Positions 50,812 to 58,793 of a stretch of DNA of 64,000 bases are shown here, piece after piece. The notes beneath the pieces are model-generated. The model did not search any database, was not told the origin of the DNA, and saw only the letters and a list, made by a program, of their open reading frames with translations. The DNA comes from Streptomyces changanensis (GTDB taxonomy: Bacteria > Actinomycetota > Actinomycetes > Streptomycetales > Streptomycetaceae). Position numbers and translations under genes: made by a program. How positions within the stretch are numbered: position 1 is the first letter of the stretch; every line of letters starts with the position of its first letter. Where the stretch lies: contig NZ_CP102332.1 in assembly GCF_024600715.1 (NCBI RefSeq), forward strand, positions 6,386,001 to 6,450,000, read 5' to 3'.

Positions 50812-52026
50812 TCAGTAGGCGCCGTTGAGGCTCCACCACTCGCCGTTCAGCTCCGCGGCGCGCTGGAACGTTCCGGCGCCGGTTCCGCGGTAACCGAGCA
50901 GCCAGCCGGGGTGGCCGCCCCGGTAGGACTCGTCGGTGACGGTCACCAGGTCGTTCGTGGCGTCGCCGTCGTACGAGCCGACACCGACGAGGTCGCGCAT
51001 CGCGCCCCAACCGCCGCCCAGCAGCGTGCGGGCCGCGAAGGTGCCGGTGCCGCGCCCGGGGTAGAGCCACATGCGGCCGCCGGTGTCGCGGGCGAGCAGG
51101 TCGGCGCGCCCGTCCCGGGTCAGGTCGCCCGTGCCCACCAGGCGGTTCATCGCGTGCCAGCCGGACCCGTTGCTCTTGCGCGCCGCGAAGGTGCCGTTGC
51201 CGCGGCCGGGGTAGAGCCACAGGACACCGTTCCTGTCCCGGGCCAGCAGATCGGCGCGGCCGTCGCCGGACAGGTCCCCCGCCGCCCGCAGCTCCGCCAT
51301 GGCGTTCCAACCGGACCCGACGGACGCGCGCGCCCCGAACGTGCCGTTGCCGCGGCCCGGATAGAGCCACAGGACACCGCCCTTGTCCCGGGCGAGCAGG
51401 TCCTCCCGGCCGTCGCCGGACAAGTCGCCGTGCCGGGTGAGGGCCGTCAGGGCGTTCCAGCCGGAGCCGACCAGCCGGCCGGAGCCGTCACCGGGCAGGA
51501 ACCACAGGCGGCCGACCGCGTCCCGGACGAGGAGGTCGGACCGGCCGTTGCCGTCGAGGTCGGAGAACCCGGCCGGCACGGGCGCCGGCTCGGAGTACCA
51601 CTGCGGGTAGGCGTTCTGCGAGCACTCCCGCTCCGTCCTGACGAACTTGACGGAACTGATCTCCCGGTCGAACCCGGTGCTCCAGGCGTACGTGCCCGGG
51701 CCGCCCGGCGCCTCGGACCAGTAGTAGGCGTCGTCGCCGACCACCGAGTAGTTCGGCTCCGTGTAGAGGCAGGCGAACGTCGTACCGCGGTTGGTGTAGG
51801 AGCGGATCCGGTCGTCCCAGGTGCCGAGCGTCGGCATGTTCGTCTTCGTCTTGAACATGGTGCCGTCGCCCGACGTGCCCGTGAACCCGCAGAAGTACCC
51901 GGTCGGACACCGGTCCGCCCCGGTCGCCGCCCGCGCCGTTCCGGCGGGCAGGGCGGCGGTCGCGAGCAGACCGCCCGCGACGATCCCCGCCAGGGAACCG
52001 GCGAGGCGTCTGAAGGACTTGCGCAT
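50812..52026 (-). CDS. Secreted fusion of a peptidase-inhibitor-like domain and VCBS/FG-GAP repeats
   Basis: A 404-residue exported protein. The signal peptide ends near AGTARA-AT. Residues ~38-150 (CPTGYFCGFTGTSGDGTMFKTKTNMPTLGTWDDRIRSYTNRGT..CLYTEPNY) resemble peptidase inhibitor family I36, a gamma-crystallin-like fold. Then at least four VCBS/FG-GAP units follow, each with a Ca2+-binding DxxGDGRxDLLARD core and LWLYPGRGNGTF. The repeats would build a beta-propeller. The ATG at 52026 has GGAGGAAG upstream, and a strong hairpin lies in the leader. The role may be protease control or surface binding; both are inferred. Confidence 0.88.
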   Translation of the reverse strand: MRKSFRRLAGSLAGIVAGGLLATAALPAGTARAATGADRCPTGYFCGFTGTSGDGTMFKTKTNMPTLGTWDDRIRSYTNRGTTFACLYTEPNYSVVGDDAYYWSEAPGGPGTYAWSTGFDREISSVKFVRTERECSQNAYPQWYSEPAPVPAGFSDLDGNGRSDLLVRDAVGRLWFLPGDGSGRLVGSGWNALTALTRHGDLSGDGREDLLARDKGGVLWLYPGRGNGTFGARASVGSGWNAMAELRAAGDLSGDGRADLLARDRNGVLWLYPGRGNGTFAARKSNGSGWHAMNRLVGTGDLTRDGRADLLARDTGGRMWLYPGRGTGTFAARTLLGGGWGAMRDLVGVGSYDGDATNDLVTVTDESYRGGHPGWLLGYRGTGAGTFQRAAELNGEWWSLNGAY

Positions 52027-52046
52027 GTGTAGGTCTTCCTCCCCTG

Positions 52047-52071
52047 GCGCGCCCCGGCCACCGGGGCGCGC
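52047..52071 (-). other. Perfect 11-bp hairpin in the VCBS gene leader
   Basis: GCGCGCCCCGG and CCGGGGCGCGC with a three-base loop, about 20 bases upstream of the start codon and just before its ribosome binding site. It could stabilise the mRNA 5' end or regulate initiation. Confidence 0.6.
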
Positions 52072-52282
52072 GTGCACCATGGACGACCGACGGCACCCCC
52101 GGAGGGTTGCCCCCGGTGGGACGGCTTTCCCGCGCGGCTTCCCGCCCAACGGCCCGGGAGCTACCCTCACCACACGATCTTGGACCACCGCACCACCGGA
52201 GGAGCCACCCCGTGCGTCCCGGCCCGACCCCCGTACCCCGCACGTCCGACGCCCCCCGGGCGGCGCGCCGAGGAGCCCGGCG

Positions 52283-53053
52283 GTGACGGGCGACCCGTTG
52301 CGGTTCACGGTGCTGGGCTCGGCGACGCCCTACCCGGCCGTGGACAACGCCTGCTCGGGCTACCTGGTGCGCGGCGGCGGCGCCCGGGTGTGGGTCGACG
52401 CGGGCACCGGCACCCTCGCCCGGCTCCAGCGCCACCTGCGCCTGGACGAGCTGGACGCGATCTGGATCTCCCACCTGCACGCCGACCACACGGCTGACCT
52501 GCTCACCGCGTACTACGGCGCCCTCTACGCCGACGTCCGCCTCACCGCCCCCATCCCGCTGTACGGCCCGCCCGGAACGGCCGACAGGCTCGCGCACTTC
52601 CTCACCCACACCGACACCCGCAGCCCCGTCGAATCGGCCTTCGCCGTCGAGGAGTTGCGGGACGGGCACCGCGTCCGCGTCGGCGCGCTCACGCTGACCA
52701 GCAGGGCGGTGGCCCACGGGATCCCCGCCTTCGCGCTGCGCGTGGAGGCGGTGGGCCGGTCGCTGGTGTACTCCGGGGACACCGCGCCCTGCCCCGCCCT
52801 CACCGGCCTGGCCGCCGGGTGCGACGTGTTGCTCTGCGAGGCCGACGGACCCGAGCCGCCCGCCGGCACCGAGAAGGTGCACCACACGCCGGAGGACGCG
52901 GGGGACACCGCCGCGGCGGCCGGGGCGCGGCGGCTCGTCGTCACCCACGTGGGGCGCTCGCTCACCCCCCGCCAGGCGGTGGAGCGCGCCGCGACCCGGT
53001 TCGGCGGACCCGTCGCCCACGCCGACCCGGGGGTCACGTTCCCGGTCGGCTGA
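52283..53053 (+). CDS. MBL-fold metallo-hydrolase (RNase Z-like)
   Basis: A 256-residue metallo-beta-lactamase-fold enzyme. The metal motif HLHADH is present in IWISHLHADHTADLL, with further ligands in AVAHGIPAFAL, VYSGDTAPC (Asp) and VVTHVGRS. The start FTVLGSATPYPAVDNACSGYLV is typical of RNase Z/ElaC-like and arylsulfatase-like members. A housekeeping RNase Z usually lies elsewhere, so a small-molecule ester or phosphodiester substrate is as likely. The GTG at 52283 has GAGGAG upstream. Confidence 0.9.
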   Translation: MTGDPLRFTVLGSATPYPAVDNACSGYLVRGGGARVWVDAGTGTLARLQRHLRLDELDAIWISHLHADHTADLLTAYYGALYADVRLTAPIPLYGPPGTADRLAHFLTHTDTRSPVESAFAVEELRDGHRVRVGALTLTSRAVAHGIPAFALRVEAVGRSLVYSGDTAPCPALTGLAAGCDVLLCEADGPEPPAGTEKVHHTPEDAGDTAAAAGARRLVVTHVGRSLTPRQAVERAATRFGGPVAHADPGVTFPVG

Positions 53054-53107
53054 TCGGCCGAGGGCGTACCGCCGGTCGTCCGGGCGCCGGGCCCGGCGCC
53101 GCCCCGC

Positions 53108-53908
53108 TCAGCCCCGCACCCCGCGGACGTGCAGGTCGAGGCCGGTGGTCCCCGGCGTCTCGGTGCCGGGCAGGAGCCGCATGCCGCGGTCGTACTCCCC
53201 ACCGGAGAGCGACCGGAACGCGACCGGCTCCTCCGTGAACAGTCCGTCGAGCCGCGCCGCGTACGCCTGGCGCGCCCGGGCGAAGTCCTCCTCGGGCAGC
53301 TCGTTCGCCCCGTAGACCGCGAACGGCTCCAGCGGCGCCATGCCGGTGAACCAGAACAGCCCGTGCTGGACCGGGTGGAGGACGTGCGGCAGCGCCCCGT
53401 GGATGCCCCGGTCGGAGAACGCGCCCTCCCGCGCCCCCGCCGTCACGGACACCAGCGCGCGCCGCCCGGCGAGCGCCGCGCCGTCACCGTAGGGCGGCGG
53501 TACGGCGGGGCCGTAGGCGAACCCGGCCGAGAAGACCCGGTCGAACCAGCCCTTCAGGACGGCGGGCATCGAGAACCACCACAGCGGGAACTGCAGGACC
53601 ACCGCGTCCGACCAGAGCACCTTCTCCTGCTCGGCGACGACGTCCGGCGTCAACCGGCCCGACAGGGTGGCCCGTTCCGACGCGCCCATCACGTCCAGCC
53701 GCCGCCCGGGCGTGTGGTCGGGGAAGTCGTCGGCGTCCACCACGGCCTTCCACTTCATCGCGTACAGGTCGGACACCCGCACCTCGTGCCCGGAGGCGCG
53801 CAGGTGCTCGACGGCGAAGCCGGTCAGGGAGGCGGTGAGGGAGCCGGGGTCGGGGTGGGCGGTGACGACGAGGACGTTCTTGCGCTGCTGCGGATCGGTC
53901 GTGTTCAT
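53108..53908 (-). CDS. NAD(P)H dehydrogenase (quinone), flavodoxin-like NQO1 fold
   Basis: A 266-residue FMN/FAD-dependent oxidoreductase: VLVVTAHPDPGSLTASLTGFAVEHLRASGHEVRVSDLYAMKW opens the flavodoxin fold, DAVVLQFPLWWFSMPAVLKGWFDRVFSAGFAYG binds flavin and is a family hallmark, ALVSVTAGAREGAF follows. It reduces quinones or related compounds by two electrons. Divergent from the MmyB-type regulator at 54007, an arrangement repeated in many actinobacteria, so regulation by that protein is likely. The ATG at 53908 has GGGAGAA upstream. Confidence 0.93.
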   Translation of the reverse strand: MNTTDPQQRKNVLVVTAHPDPGSLTASLTGFAVEHLRASGHEVRVSDLYAMKWKAVVDADDFPDHTPGRRLDVMGASERATLSGRLTPDVVAEQEKVLWSDAVVLQFPLWWFSMPAVLKGWFDRVFSAGFAYGPAVPPPYGDGAALAGRRALVSVTAGAREGAFSDRGIHGALPHVLHPVQHGLFWFTGMAPLEPFAVYGANELPEEDFARARQAYAARLDGLFTEEPVAFRSLSGGEYDRGMRLLPGTETPGTTGLDLHVRGVRG

Positions 53909-54006
53909 GGGCACACGTTCTCCCGGCCCCGCGCGGGCAGCCAGAGCCCTGTTCCTCCGGTGGAACGGCGATCCTGGTACCGGCAGGGCCACGCATACTT
54001 GAGCAC

Positions 54007-54987
54007 ATGGAGCGCGTGGACCACCTCGATCCCACGGACGTCACCGGCCCCACGGACGCCATCGGCCCCACGGACGCCATCGGCCCCCGTGCCGGCATCG
54101 GCGGCGTCCCGGCCACCGCGGCGGGCGGCGCTGCCGACGACCCCCGGCGGGCCCTCGGCGGCTTCCTGCGTGCCCGGCGCGCCCGCGTCGCGCCGGAGCA
54201 CGTCGGGATCGCCGGCGGCCGGCGACGGCGGGTCCACGGACTGCGCCGCGAGGAGCTGGCACAACTCGCCGGCATCAGCGTCGACTACTACGTCCGCTTG
54301 GAGCAGGGCCGCGCTACCCAGCCGTCGCCCGAGGTGCTCGACGCGCTCGCACGGGCCCTGCGCCTCGACGCCGCGGAACGCCGGCACCTCGCCACCCTGG
54401 CCGCCGGCAGGCGCGGCGGGCCCGCCCCCACCGCCCCGGTCAGCGCCCTGCTGCGCCGGGTCGTCGACGCGCTGCACGGCCTGCCCGCCTTCGTGACCGA
54501 CCCCCGCCTCGACGTGGTGGCGTGGAACGACCTGGGTGGCGCGCTGATGGGCGGGCTCGCCGAGCCGGGCCGCCGTGACCGCAACAACGCCCGGTACCTG
54601 TTCCTGGACCCCGCCTCCCGCGAGGTCTTCCCCGACTGGGAGGCCAGGGCTCTGGAGGCCGTCGGGCAGCTGCGGGTCTCCACCGGGCGCTATCCGGACG
54701 ACGCGGAGCTGGCCGCGCTCACTGCCGACCTCTCCGCGTCGAGCGCCGACTTCCGGCGGCTGTGGGCGAGGGGAGAGGTGGTCATGTGCGGCGCGGGACG
54801 CAAGCGGCTGCGCCACCCGGAGGTCGGCATGCTGACCCTGGACTACGAGACGCTGCACGTCCCGGCGGCGCCCGGCGAGACGGGCCTCGTCATGCACGTG
54901 TTCAGCGCCGAGGAAGGCGGCCCGGATGCCGCCGCCCTCGCCCGGCTGGCCGCGACGGCCACCGTTCCCGCACCCGCCGCCGACTGA
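54007..54987 (+). CDS. XRE-type regulator with MmyB-like ligand-binding domain
   Basis: A 326-residue regulator. After a Pro/Thr/Gly-rich start with duplicated GPTDAI units, the helix-turn-helix is RRVHGLRREELAQLAGISVDYYVRLEQGRATQPSPEVLDALARAL (HTH_31). The C-terminal MmyB-like domain shows VVAWNDLGGALMGG, NNARYLFLDPASREVFPDWEA and LRHPEVGMLTLDYETLHVP; it is thought to bind a fatty-acid-like or aromatic ligand. Divergent from the quinone reductase, probably its target. Confidence 0.93.
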   Translation: MERVDHLDPTDVTGPTDAIGPTDAIGPRAGIGGVPATAAGGAADDPRRALGGFLRARRARVAPEHVGIAGGRRRRVHGLRREELAQLAGISVDYYVRLEQGRATQPSPEVLDALARALRLDAAERRHLATLAAGRRGGPAPTAPVSALLRRVVDALHGLPAFVTDPRLDVVAWNDLGGALMGGLAEPGRRDRNNARYLFLDPASREVFPDWEARALEAVGQLRVSTGRYPDDAELAALTADLSASSADFRRLWARGEVVMCGAGRKRLRHPEVGMLTLDYETLHVPAAPGETGLVMHVFSAEEGGPDAAALARLAATATVPAPAAD

Positions 54988-55121
54988 CCACCGCCGGCGC
55001 CGCTTCCGCACCGCACGGCACCCGTGCCGCACCGCTCCGGCCCCCTGGCCGCCGAGGACCGCGGGGCGCGCGCGGTCGTCGTCAGGGATGCGTCAAGACG
55101 GCGGGTGACGCCGTCAGATAG

Positions 55122-55339
55122 GTGTCGACGGCGCGGGGCCAGCACACGGCCCGGTTCCAGGACGACCGGCCGCGGGTCGCCCGGATCGCCCAGGCCGGCG
55201 GGATCACCGCGAAGGCGGCCGCCCGGAAGGCGCTCGCCGGGACCCCGGACGACATCCGGCACTTCCTGGACGTCGGCCACTACCAGGCGCACGCGAAGGA
55301 CGGACGGCCGAGAAGGCCGCCCGGGAGAAGCGCCGCTGA
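55122..55339 (+). pseudogene. Remnant of an ALF-repeat protein gene
   Basis: The frame from GTG 55122 reads DDRPRVARIAQAGGITAKAAARKALAGTPDDIRHFLDVGHYQAHAKD, a good match to the short ALF repeat (DDR...GG...AA..AL.GT..D...FL). After about 55300 the frame turns into Arg/Pro-rich nonsense and runs into the VOC gene, while a shifted frame gives TAEKAAREKRR and a stop at 55339, as expected of this family's end. A one-base loss near 55300-55306 explains it. The 5' part of the repeat array is also missing. Confidence 0.65.
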
Positions 55340-55387
55340 CTGCCGGCGCCCCGGTACCGTCGCGCGCGGTGCCGGGGCGGTCGAGCG

Positions 55388-55720
55388 TCAGTCCGTGGGC
55401 GTGCCGATGCGGAGGCGGTTGCCGTCAGGGTCGCGCAGTTCCACCTCGCGCGCCCACGGCAGCTCCCCGACCGGCAGCCCGAAGTCGGCCGCGACGGCGT
55501 CGACATCGTCCCGGCGCAGGTAGACGAGCGTGTCCGGGCGGGCGTCCCCGGCGTGTTCCGACAGGAACAGCCGCACCCGCCCGCGGGCGACCTCGACGAA
55601 GGCGGGGAACCCCGGCTCGAAGCGGTGCTCCCACTGCCTGGTGAAGCCCAGACGCTCGTACCAGCGCACCGCCGCGTCGGCGTCGGCCACCCGCAGGACC
55701 GGGATCACCTCGTCGTCCAT
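55388..55720 (-). CDS. VOC (glyoxalase/bleomycin-resistance fold) protein
   Basis: A 110-residue single-unit vicinal-oxygen-chelate protein: VIPVLRVADADAAVRWYERLGFTRQWEHRFEPGFPAFVEVARGRVRLFLSEHAG, then VYLRRDDVDAVAADFG and REVELRDPDGNRLRIG. Members bind metals or sequester compounds such as bleomycin; no specific substrate can be given. The ATG at 55720 is chosen where the fold begins. Confidence 0.9.
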   Translation of the reverse strand: MDDEVIPVLRVADADAAVRWYERLGFTRQWEHRFEPGFPAFVEVARGRVRLFLSEHAGDARPDTLVYLRRDDVDAVAADFGLPVGELPWAREVELRDPDGNRLRIGTPTD

Positions 55721-55810
55721 GCCCCCATCGTGGCAGAACCCCGCCCGCCCGACATACGCGCACGGCACGGCATGGGGCGGGCGGGCGGACGACGGCCGGG
55801 TGAAGGGGTG

Positions 55811-56401
55811 TCAGGAAGGCTGGTCCAGCTGGTCCGCGAAGGCACGCAGGGCGTCCGCGAGCTCCTTCTTGGTCGGCAACTGGTCCACCTTCCGGTTCAG
55901 TTCGGTGAGGCGCCGGTCGATCTCCGCCAGGTTCGGCGGGGTGGACGGGTGCGGGCCGGGGCCGCTGGTGGGCGGCGGGGTGCCGATCGGGGTCTCGGTC
56001 GGGTTCGGCCACTCGCCGCCGCCCGACCCGTCCGTCGAGCCGCCCTCCGAGGAACCGCCCTCCGAGGTACCGCCCTCCGAGGAGCCGCCTGAGGATCCGC
56101 CGTCCGTCGATCCGCCGTCCGTCGATCCGCTTCCTTCGGTCACCCCGACCGAGCCGCCCCCGTCCGTCCCGGTGGCGGTCCCTTCGCCGCTCCCGGTGCC
56201 CTCCGTGGGCTCCTCGTTCGGTGGCTGGGTGGTGTACGTCGAGGTGGCCGCGGGGGCGGGTCCCTCGGCCGAGCCGGCCGCGAGGGCGGCGCCGACGCTG
56301 AGGGCCACGAGGGCCGCCGCCCCCGCGACGGCCGTCGAGACGCGCTTGATCCGTATGCGGTGTGAGGTGGCAGAGGTCTGAGGGTTCTGTGGGTCTCCCA
56401 T
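55811..56401 (-). CDS. Exported Ser/Gly-rich protein with C-terminal helix
   Basis: A 196-residue protein. A basic N-terminus and one hydrophobic segment (VSTAVAGAAALVALSVGAALAAG, about 24-46) act as anchor or signal. Then a ~110-residue Gly/Ser/Thr/Glu/Pro-rich stalk with GGSTDGGSS and GGSSEGG repeats. The last ~40 residues (NLAEIDRRLTELNRKVDQLPTKKELADALRAFADQLDQ) form an amphipathic helix or coiled coil. No enzyme motif. It looks like a surface or membrane-tethered spacer. The ribosome binding site is weak. Confidence 0.7.
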   Translation of the reverse strand: MGDPQNPQTSATSHRIRIKRVSTAVAGAAALVALSVGAALAAGSAEGPAPAATSTYTTQPPNEEPTEGTGSGEGTATGTDGGGSVGVTEGSGSTDGGSTDGGSSGGSSEGGTSEGGSSEGGSTDGSGGGEWPNPTETPIGTPPPTSGPGPHPSTPPNLAEIDRRLTELNRKVDQLPTKKELADALRAFADQLDQPS

Positions 56402-56534
56402 GCCGGGCAACGTATCCGCCGGTGCCCACCGGACGGGTGACTTCCGGCGATCTCCCCGTCCCGCGAGGGTGCGGCGTCACCTGGTCGGCGCCGCCGCAGG
56501 AGGCGTTCCCCGTCGTGCGGGGTAAGGCCCTGGA

Positions 56535-57140
56535 ATGAGAGCACTGGTGATCAACTGCACGCTGAAGACCTCGCCGGAACCCTCCAACACCGAGGCGCTG
56601 GCCCGGGTGGTGGCGCAGCAGCTGGAGGCGTACGGGGTGCGGACGGAGTTCGTCCGGGCCGTCGACCTGGACATCAAACCAGGCGTCACCACCGATGCCG
56701 GGCCCGGCGACGCGTGGCCGGCCGTCCACGAGCAGCTGCTCCGCTCGGAGATCCTCGTCATGGCGTCACCGACCTGGCTGGGCCGCCCGTCGTCCCTCGC
56801 CCAACGGGTCCTCGAACGCATGGACGCGATGCTGTCGGAGACGGACGACCAGGGGCGGCCCGTCGCCTACAACCGCGTGGCGGGCGTCGTCGTCACGGGG
56901 AACGAGGACGGCGCCCACCACGTCGTCAGCGAGATCGCCGGAGCGCTGGGCGACATCGGCTACACGATCCCCGGGCAGGCGTGGACGTACTGGCACCTCG
57001 GTCCGGGGGCCGGACCCGACTACCTGGACGACGAGCGGGGCCACGACTGGGCCCACAAGACCGGCCGCGCGATGGCGGCCAACCTCCACGGCGTGGCGAA
57101 GGCCCTGCAGGTGACGCCGCTCCAGACGCCGCCTGAGTGA
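56535..57140 (+). CDS. Flavodoxin-fold NAD(P)H-dependent oxidoreductase (FMN reductase-like)
   Basis: A 201-residue flavoprotein: RALVINCTLKTSPEPSNTEALARVVAQQLEAYGVRTEFVRAVDLDIKPGV, then LVMASPTWLGRPSSLAQRVLERMDAML (flavin-binding PTW loop) and VAGVVVTGNEDGAHHVVSEIAGALGDIGYTIPG. Members reduce FMN, quinones or azo/nitro compounds. The ATG at 56535 begins the fold directly. It stands alone. Confidence 0.92.
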   Translation: MRALVINCTLKTSPEPSNTEALARVVAQQLEAYGVRTEFVRAVDLDIKPGVTTDAGPGDAWPAVHEQLLRSEILVMASPTWLGRPSSLAQRVLERMDAMLSETDDQGRPVAYNRVAGVVVTGNEDGAHHVVSEIAGALGDIGYTIPGQAWTYWHLGPGAGPDYLDDERGHDWAHKTGRAMAANLHGVAKALQVTPLQTPPE

Positions 57141-57267
57141 CCCGTCCGCGCCGCCGGGACCACGTGGGCCGCCGAGCCCCGGGCCGCCTCGCACCCGGCC
57201 GCCGAGCCGGGCACGCGCAGCGGCGGAGGCGGGCGGACGCGTTCCGACGCGCCACCCGGCGGGCGTG

Positions 57268-57525
57268 TCAGTCCAGGCTGCCGTTGAGGTACTCGTTGAG
57301 GGCCTGGCCCGGTCGCAGTACCGCCGTGCCGTCCTGGAGGTGGAAGCTGCCGAAGCCCATGAGGCTGACCGTCCGGTCGCGCCGGAGCGCCTCGGCGAGG
57401 GTCCCCGCGTCGGCGACCGTGCCGAACAGGGCCTCCAGGACCCGCCCCACTTCGTCGACCGACACCCGGCCGCCGCGTTCCGCCGCCTTGCGGGCCGTGG
57501 CCTCCGCCAGCGCTGACCTGTCCAC
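57268..57525 (-). CDS. HU-like protein lacking the DNA-binding arm, 85 aa
   Basis: The frame from GTG 57525 reads VDRSALAEATARKAAERGGRVSVDEVGRVLEALFGTVADAGTLAEALRRDRTVSLMGFGSFHL. This is the helix-turn-helix dimer core of HU/IHF proteins, including the GFGSF motif (57-61). Where HU has the ~20-residue beta arm with the DNA-intercalating Pro, there is only QDGTAVLRPGQALNEYL. It may dimerise but should not bend DNA as HU does. GGAG lies upstream. A long extension of this frame to 58188 is unlikely coding. Confidence 0.75.
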   Translation of the reverse strand: MDRSALAEATARKAAERGGRVSVDEVGRVLEALFGTVADAGTLAEALRRDRTVSLMGFGSFHLQDGTAVLRPGQALNEYLNGSLD

Positions 57526-58172
57526 AAGCAGCTCCAAGCTCCGACAACAGGTTGGGGTTCCGCCCGCCGCACCACCGGCGGGCCCTTCGACGCTAACCGC
57601 TGCCCGGTACCCCCCGCATCGCCGACGGCGGACGGCGCGGCCGAATGGGCGAACCCCGACACGCCACCCCCCGGCCCGGTCGACTTCTCGCGGTCCGGGA
57701 CACGTCCCGTCACCAAGGGGAGGGCCACCCCTTCGCCTCCAGGCCCACGCCCGTCGGCGACGGGCGGACCGCCGTCGACCCGGCGCCGCGCGCCCGGTAG
57801 GGCCGGCTCGACCGGCACCCACGGTTCGCGAAGCCGCGCCGCCCCGAGCGCTGACCCGCCGGGATCCGGAAGCCCGAGTCGACCCGTCGGACGTCGGACG
57901 TCGGACGGGCGGGAGGCGGGAGTCGGACGTCGTGCGGCCGGGATTCGGGAGTTGGGGCCGGACGTCGGACGTCGGGAGTCGGGAGTCGGACATCGGGGGT
58001 CGGGTGGCCAGGAGCCGGGGGCCGGGGCCGGCCCGGGCACGCCCGCCCGGGTGGCCGCGCCCGGCGCTCCGGGGCCCGGCACGGAGTGCAGCAACCCAGC
58101 TCAGCGGGGGAATCGACCCCGGTCCGCCGGGGTACGCGGCGTTCGTCCCGTACCACGAGGAGCGTGAGCCAT
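57526..58172. other. 650-bp gap with GTCGGAC repeats
   Basis: Between divergent HU-like and DUF6098 genes. No intact gene is supported; the frames here have shadow composition. The middle carries the repeat listed below. Confidence 0.5.
57886..58010. repeat. Degenerate GTCGGAC/GTCGGGA repeat tract
   Basis: GTCGGAC and close variants (GTCGGGA, ATCGGGG) recur about twelve times, often head-to-tail as GTCGGACGTCGGAC. It is outside any supported gene. Confidence 0.75.
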
Positions 58173-58658
58173 ATGGAGGAGACCGCAACGCCGTCGCCGG
58201 TGACGGCGGCGCCCGACGGCCTGACCGAGCTGCCGAACCTGAGCAGCCTGACGGAGCTGGCCGGGCTTCTGGAGCGGCACGGCTCGCTCTACGTCCGCTG
58301 GTCGCGAGGCCCCGCGGAGGACATGAGGAGCAGCCGCAGCGTCGACCACCTGACCGGGATCACCATGCCCGGCCTGTCGGCGAACCCCCTGGCGGTCGAG
58401 GCGTGGTGGGGCGACCGCGCCGTCCGCCTCTGGGTGGCGCGCCGCCTCTACGACTACTGCCACCTCCGTCAGGAGCGCAACGGCGACGTGCGCCCCTGGG
58501 CGCTGCGGGGCAGGGAGGTGGGGCGGGGCCCGGACAACGAACCGCTGGTGCGGGACGTGGAGCCGGTGTGCTGGATCGACCTCGCGGTCATCGAGGAAGC
58601 CCAGGAGGAGGTCGCGGCGCAGCGGCGCCCGTGGGGGCCTATGCGCCGCGAGCCGTGA
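58173..58658 (+). CDS. DUF6098 family protein
   Basis: A 161-residue cytoplasmic protein matching the Streptomyces DUF6098 pattern: ELPNLSSLTELAGLLERHGSLYVRWSRGPAEDM, LTGITMPGLSANPLAVEAWWGDRAVRLWVARRLYDYCHL, RPWALRGREVGRGPDNEPLVRDVEPV. The invariant-looking Trp/Arg-rich core suggests a defined small-molecule or protein site, but no function is known. GAGGAG precedes the start; GTG 58164 is a less likely alternative. Confidence 0.88.
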   Translation: MEETATPSPVTAAPDGLTELPNLSSLTELAGLLERHGSLYVRWSRGPAEDMRSSRSVDHLTGITMPGLSANPLAVEAWWGDRAVRLWVARRLYDYCHLRQERNGDVRPWALRGREVGRGPDNEPLVRDVEPVCWIDLAVIEEAQEEVAAQRRPWGPMRREP

Positions 58659-58711
58659 GGGCCGGCAGGACGCGTGAGAGCCGGCAGGACGCATGAGGGC
58701 GGAAGAGACGC
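58655..58711 (+). repeat. 19-bp tandem repeat at the DUF6098 stop codon
   Basis: Three head-to-tail units: CGTGAGGG-type, beginning GTGAGGGCCGGCAGGACGC (58655-58673), then two diverged copies to 58711 and a partial fourth. The first unit contains the TGA stop. Confidence 0.8.
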
Positions 58712-58793
58712 GTGAGGGCGGGGGCGGCCCGGCATGACGGCCGGACCGCCCCCGCCCGTGTCGCCGCCTCGTCGGCGGAACGCCGTCCCGCGG

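Noticed and set aside
57526..58188. N-terminal extension of the HU-like frame to 306 residues
   Set aside because: The extension is Arg/Pro/Gly-rich, crosses the GTCGGAC repeat and has no family similarity; HU similarity begins at the GTG at 57525.
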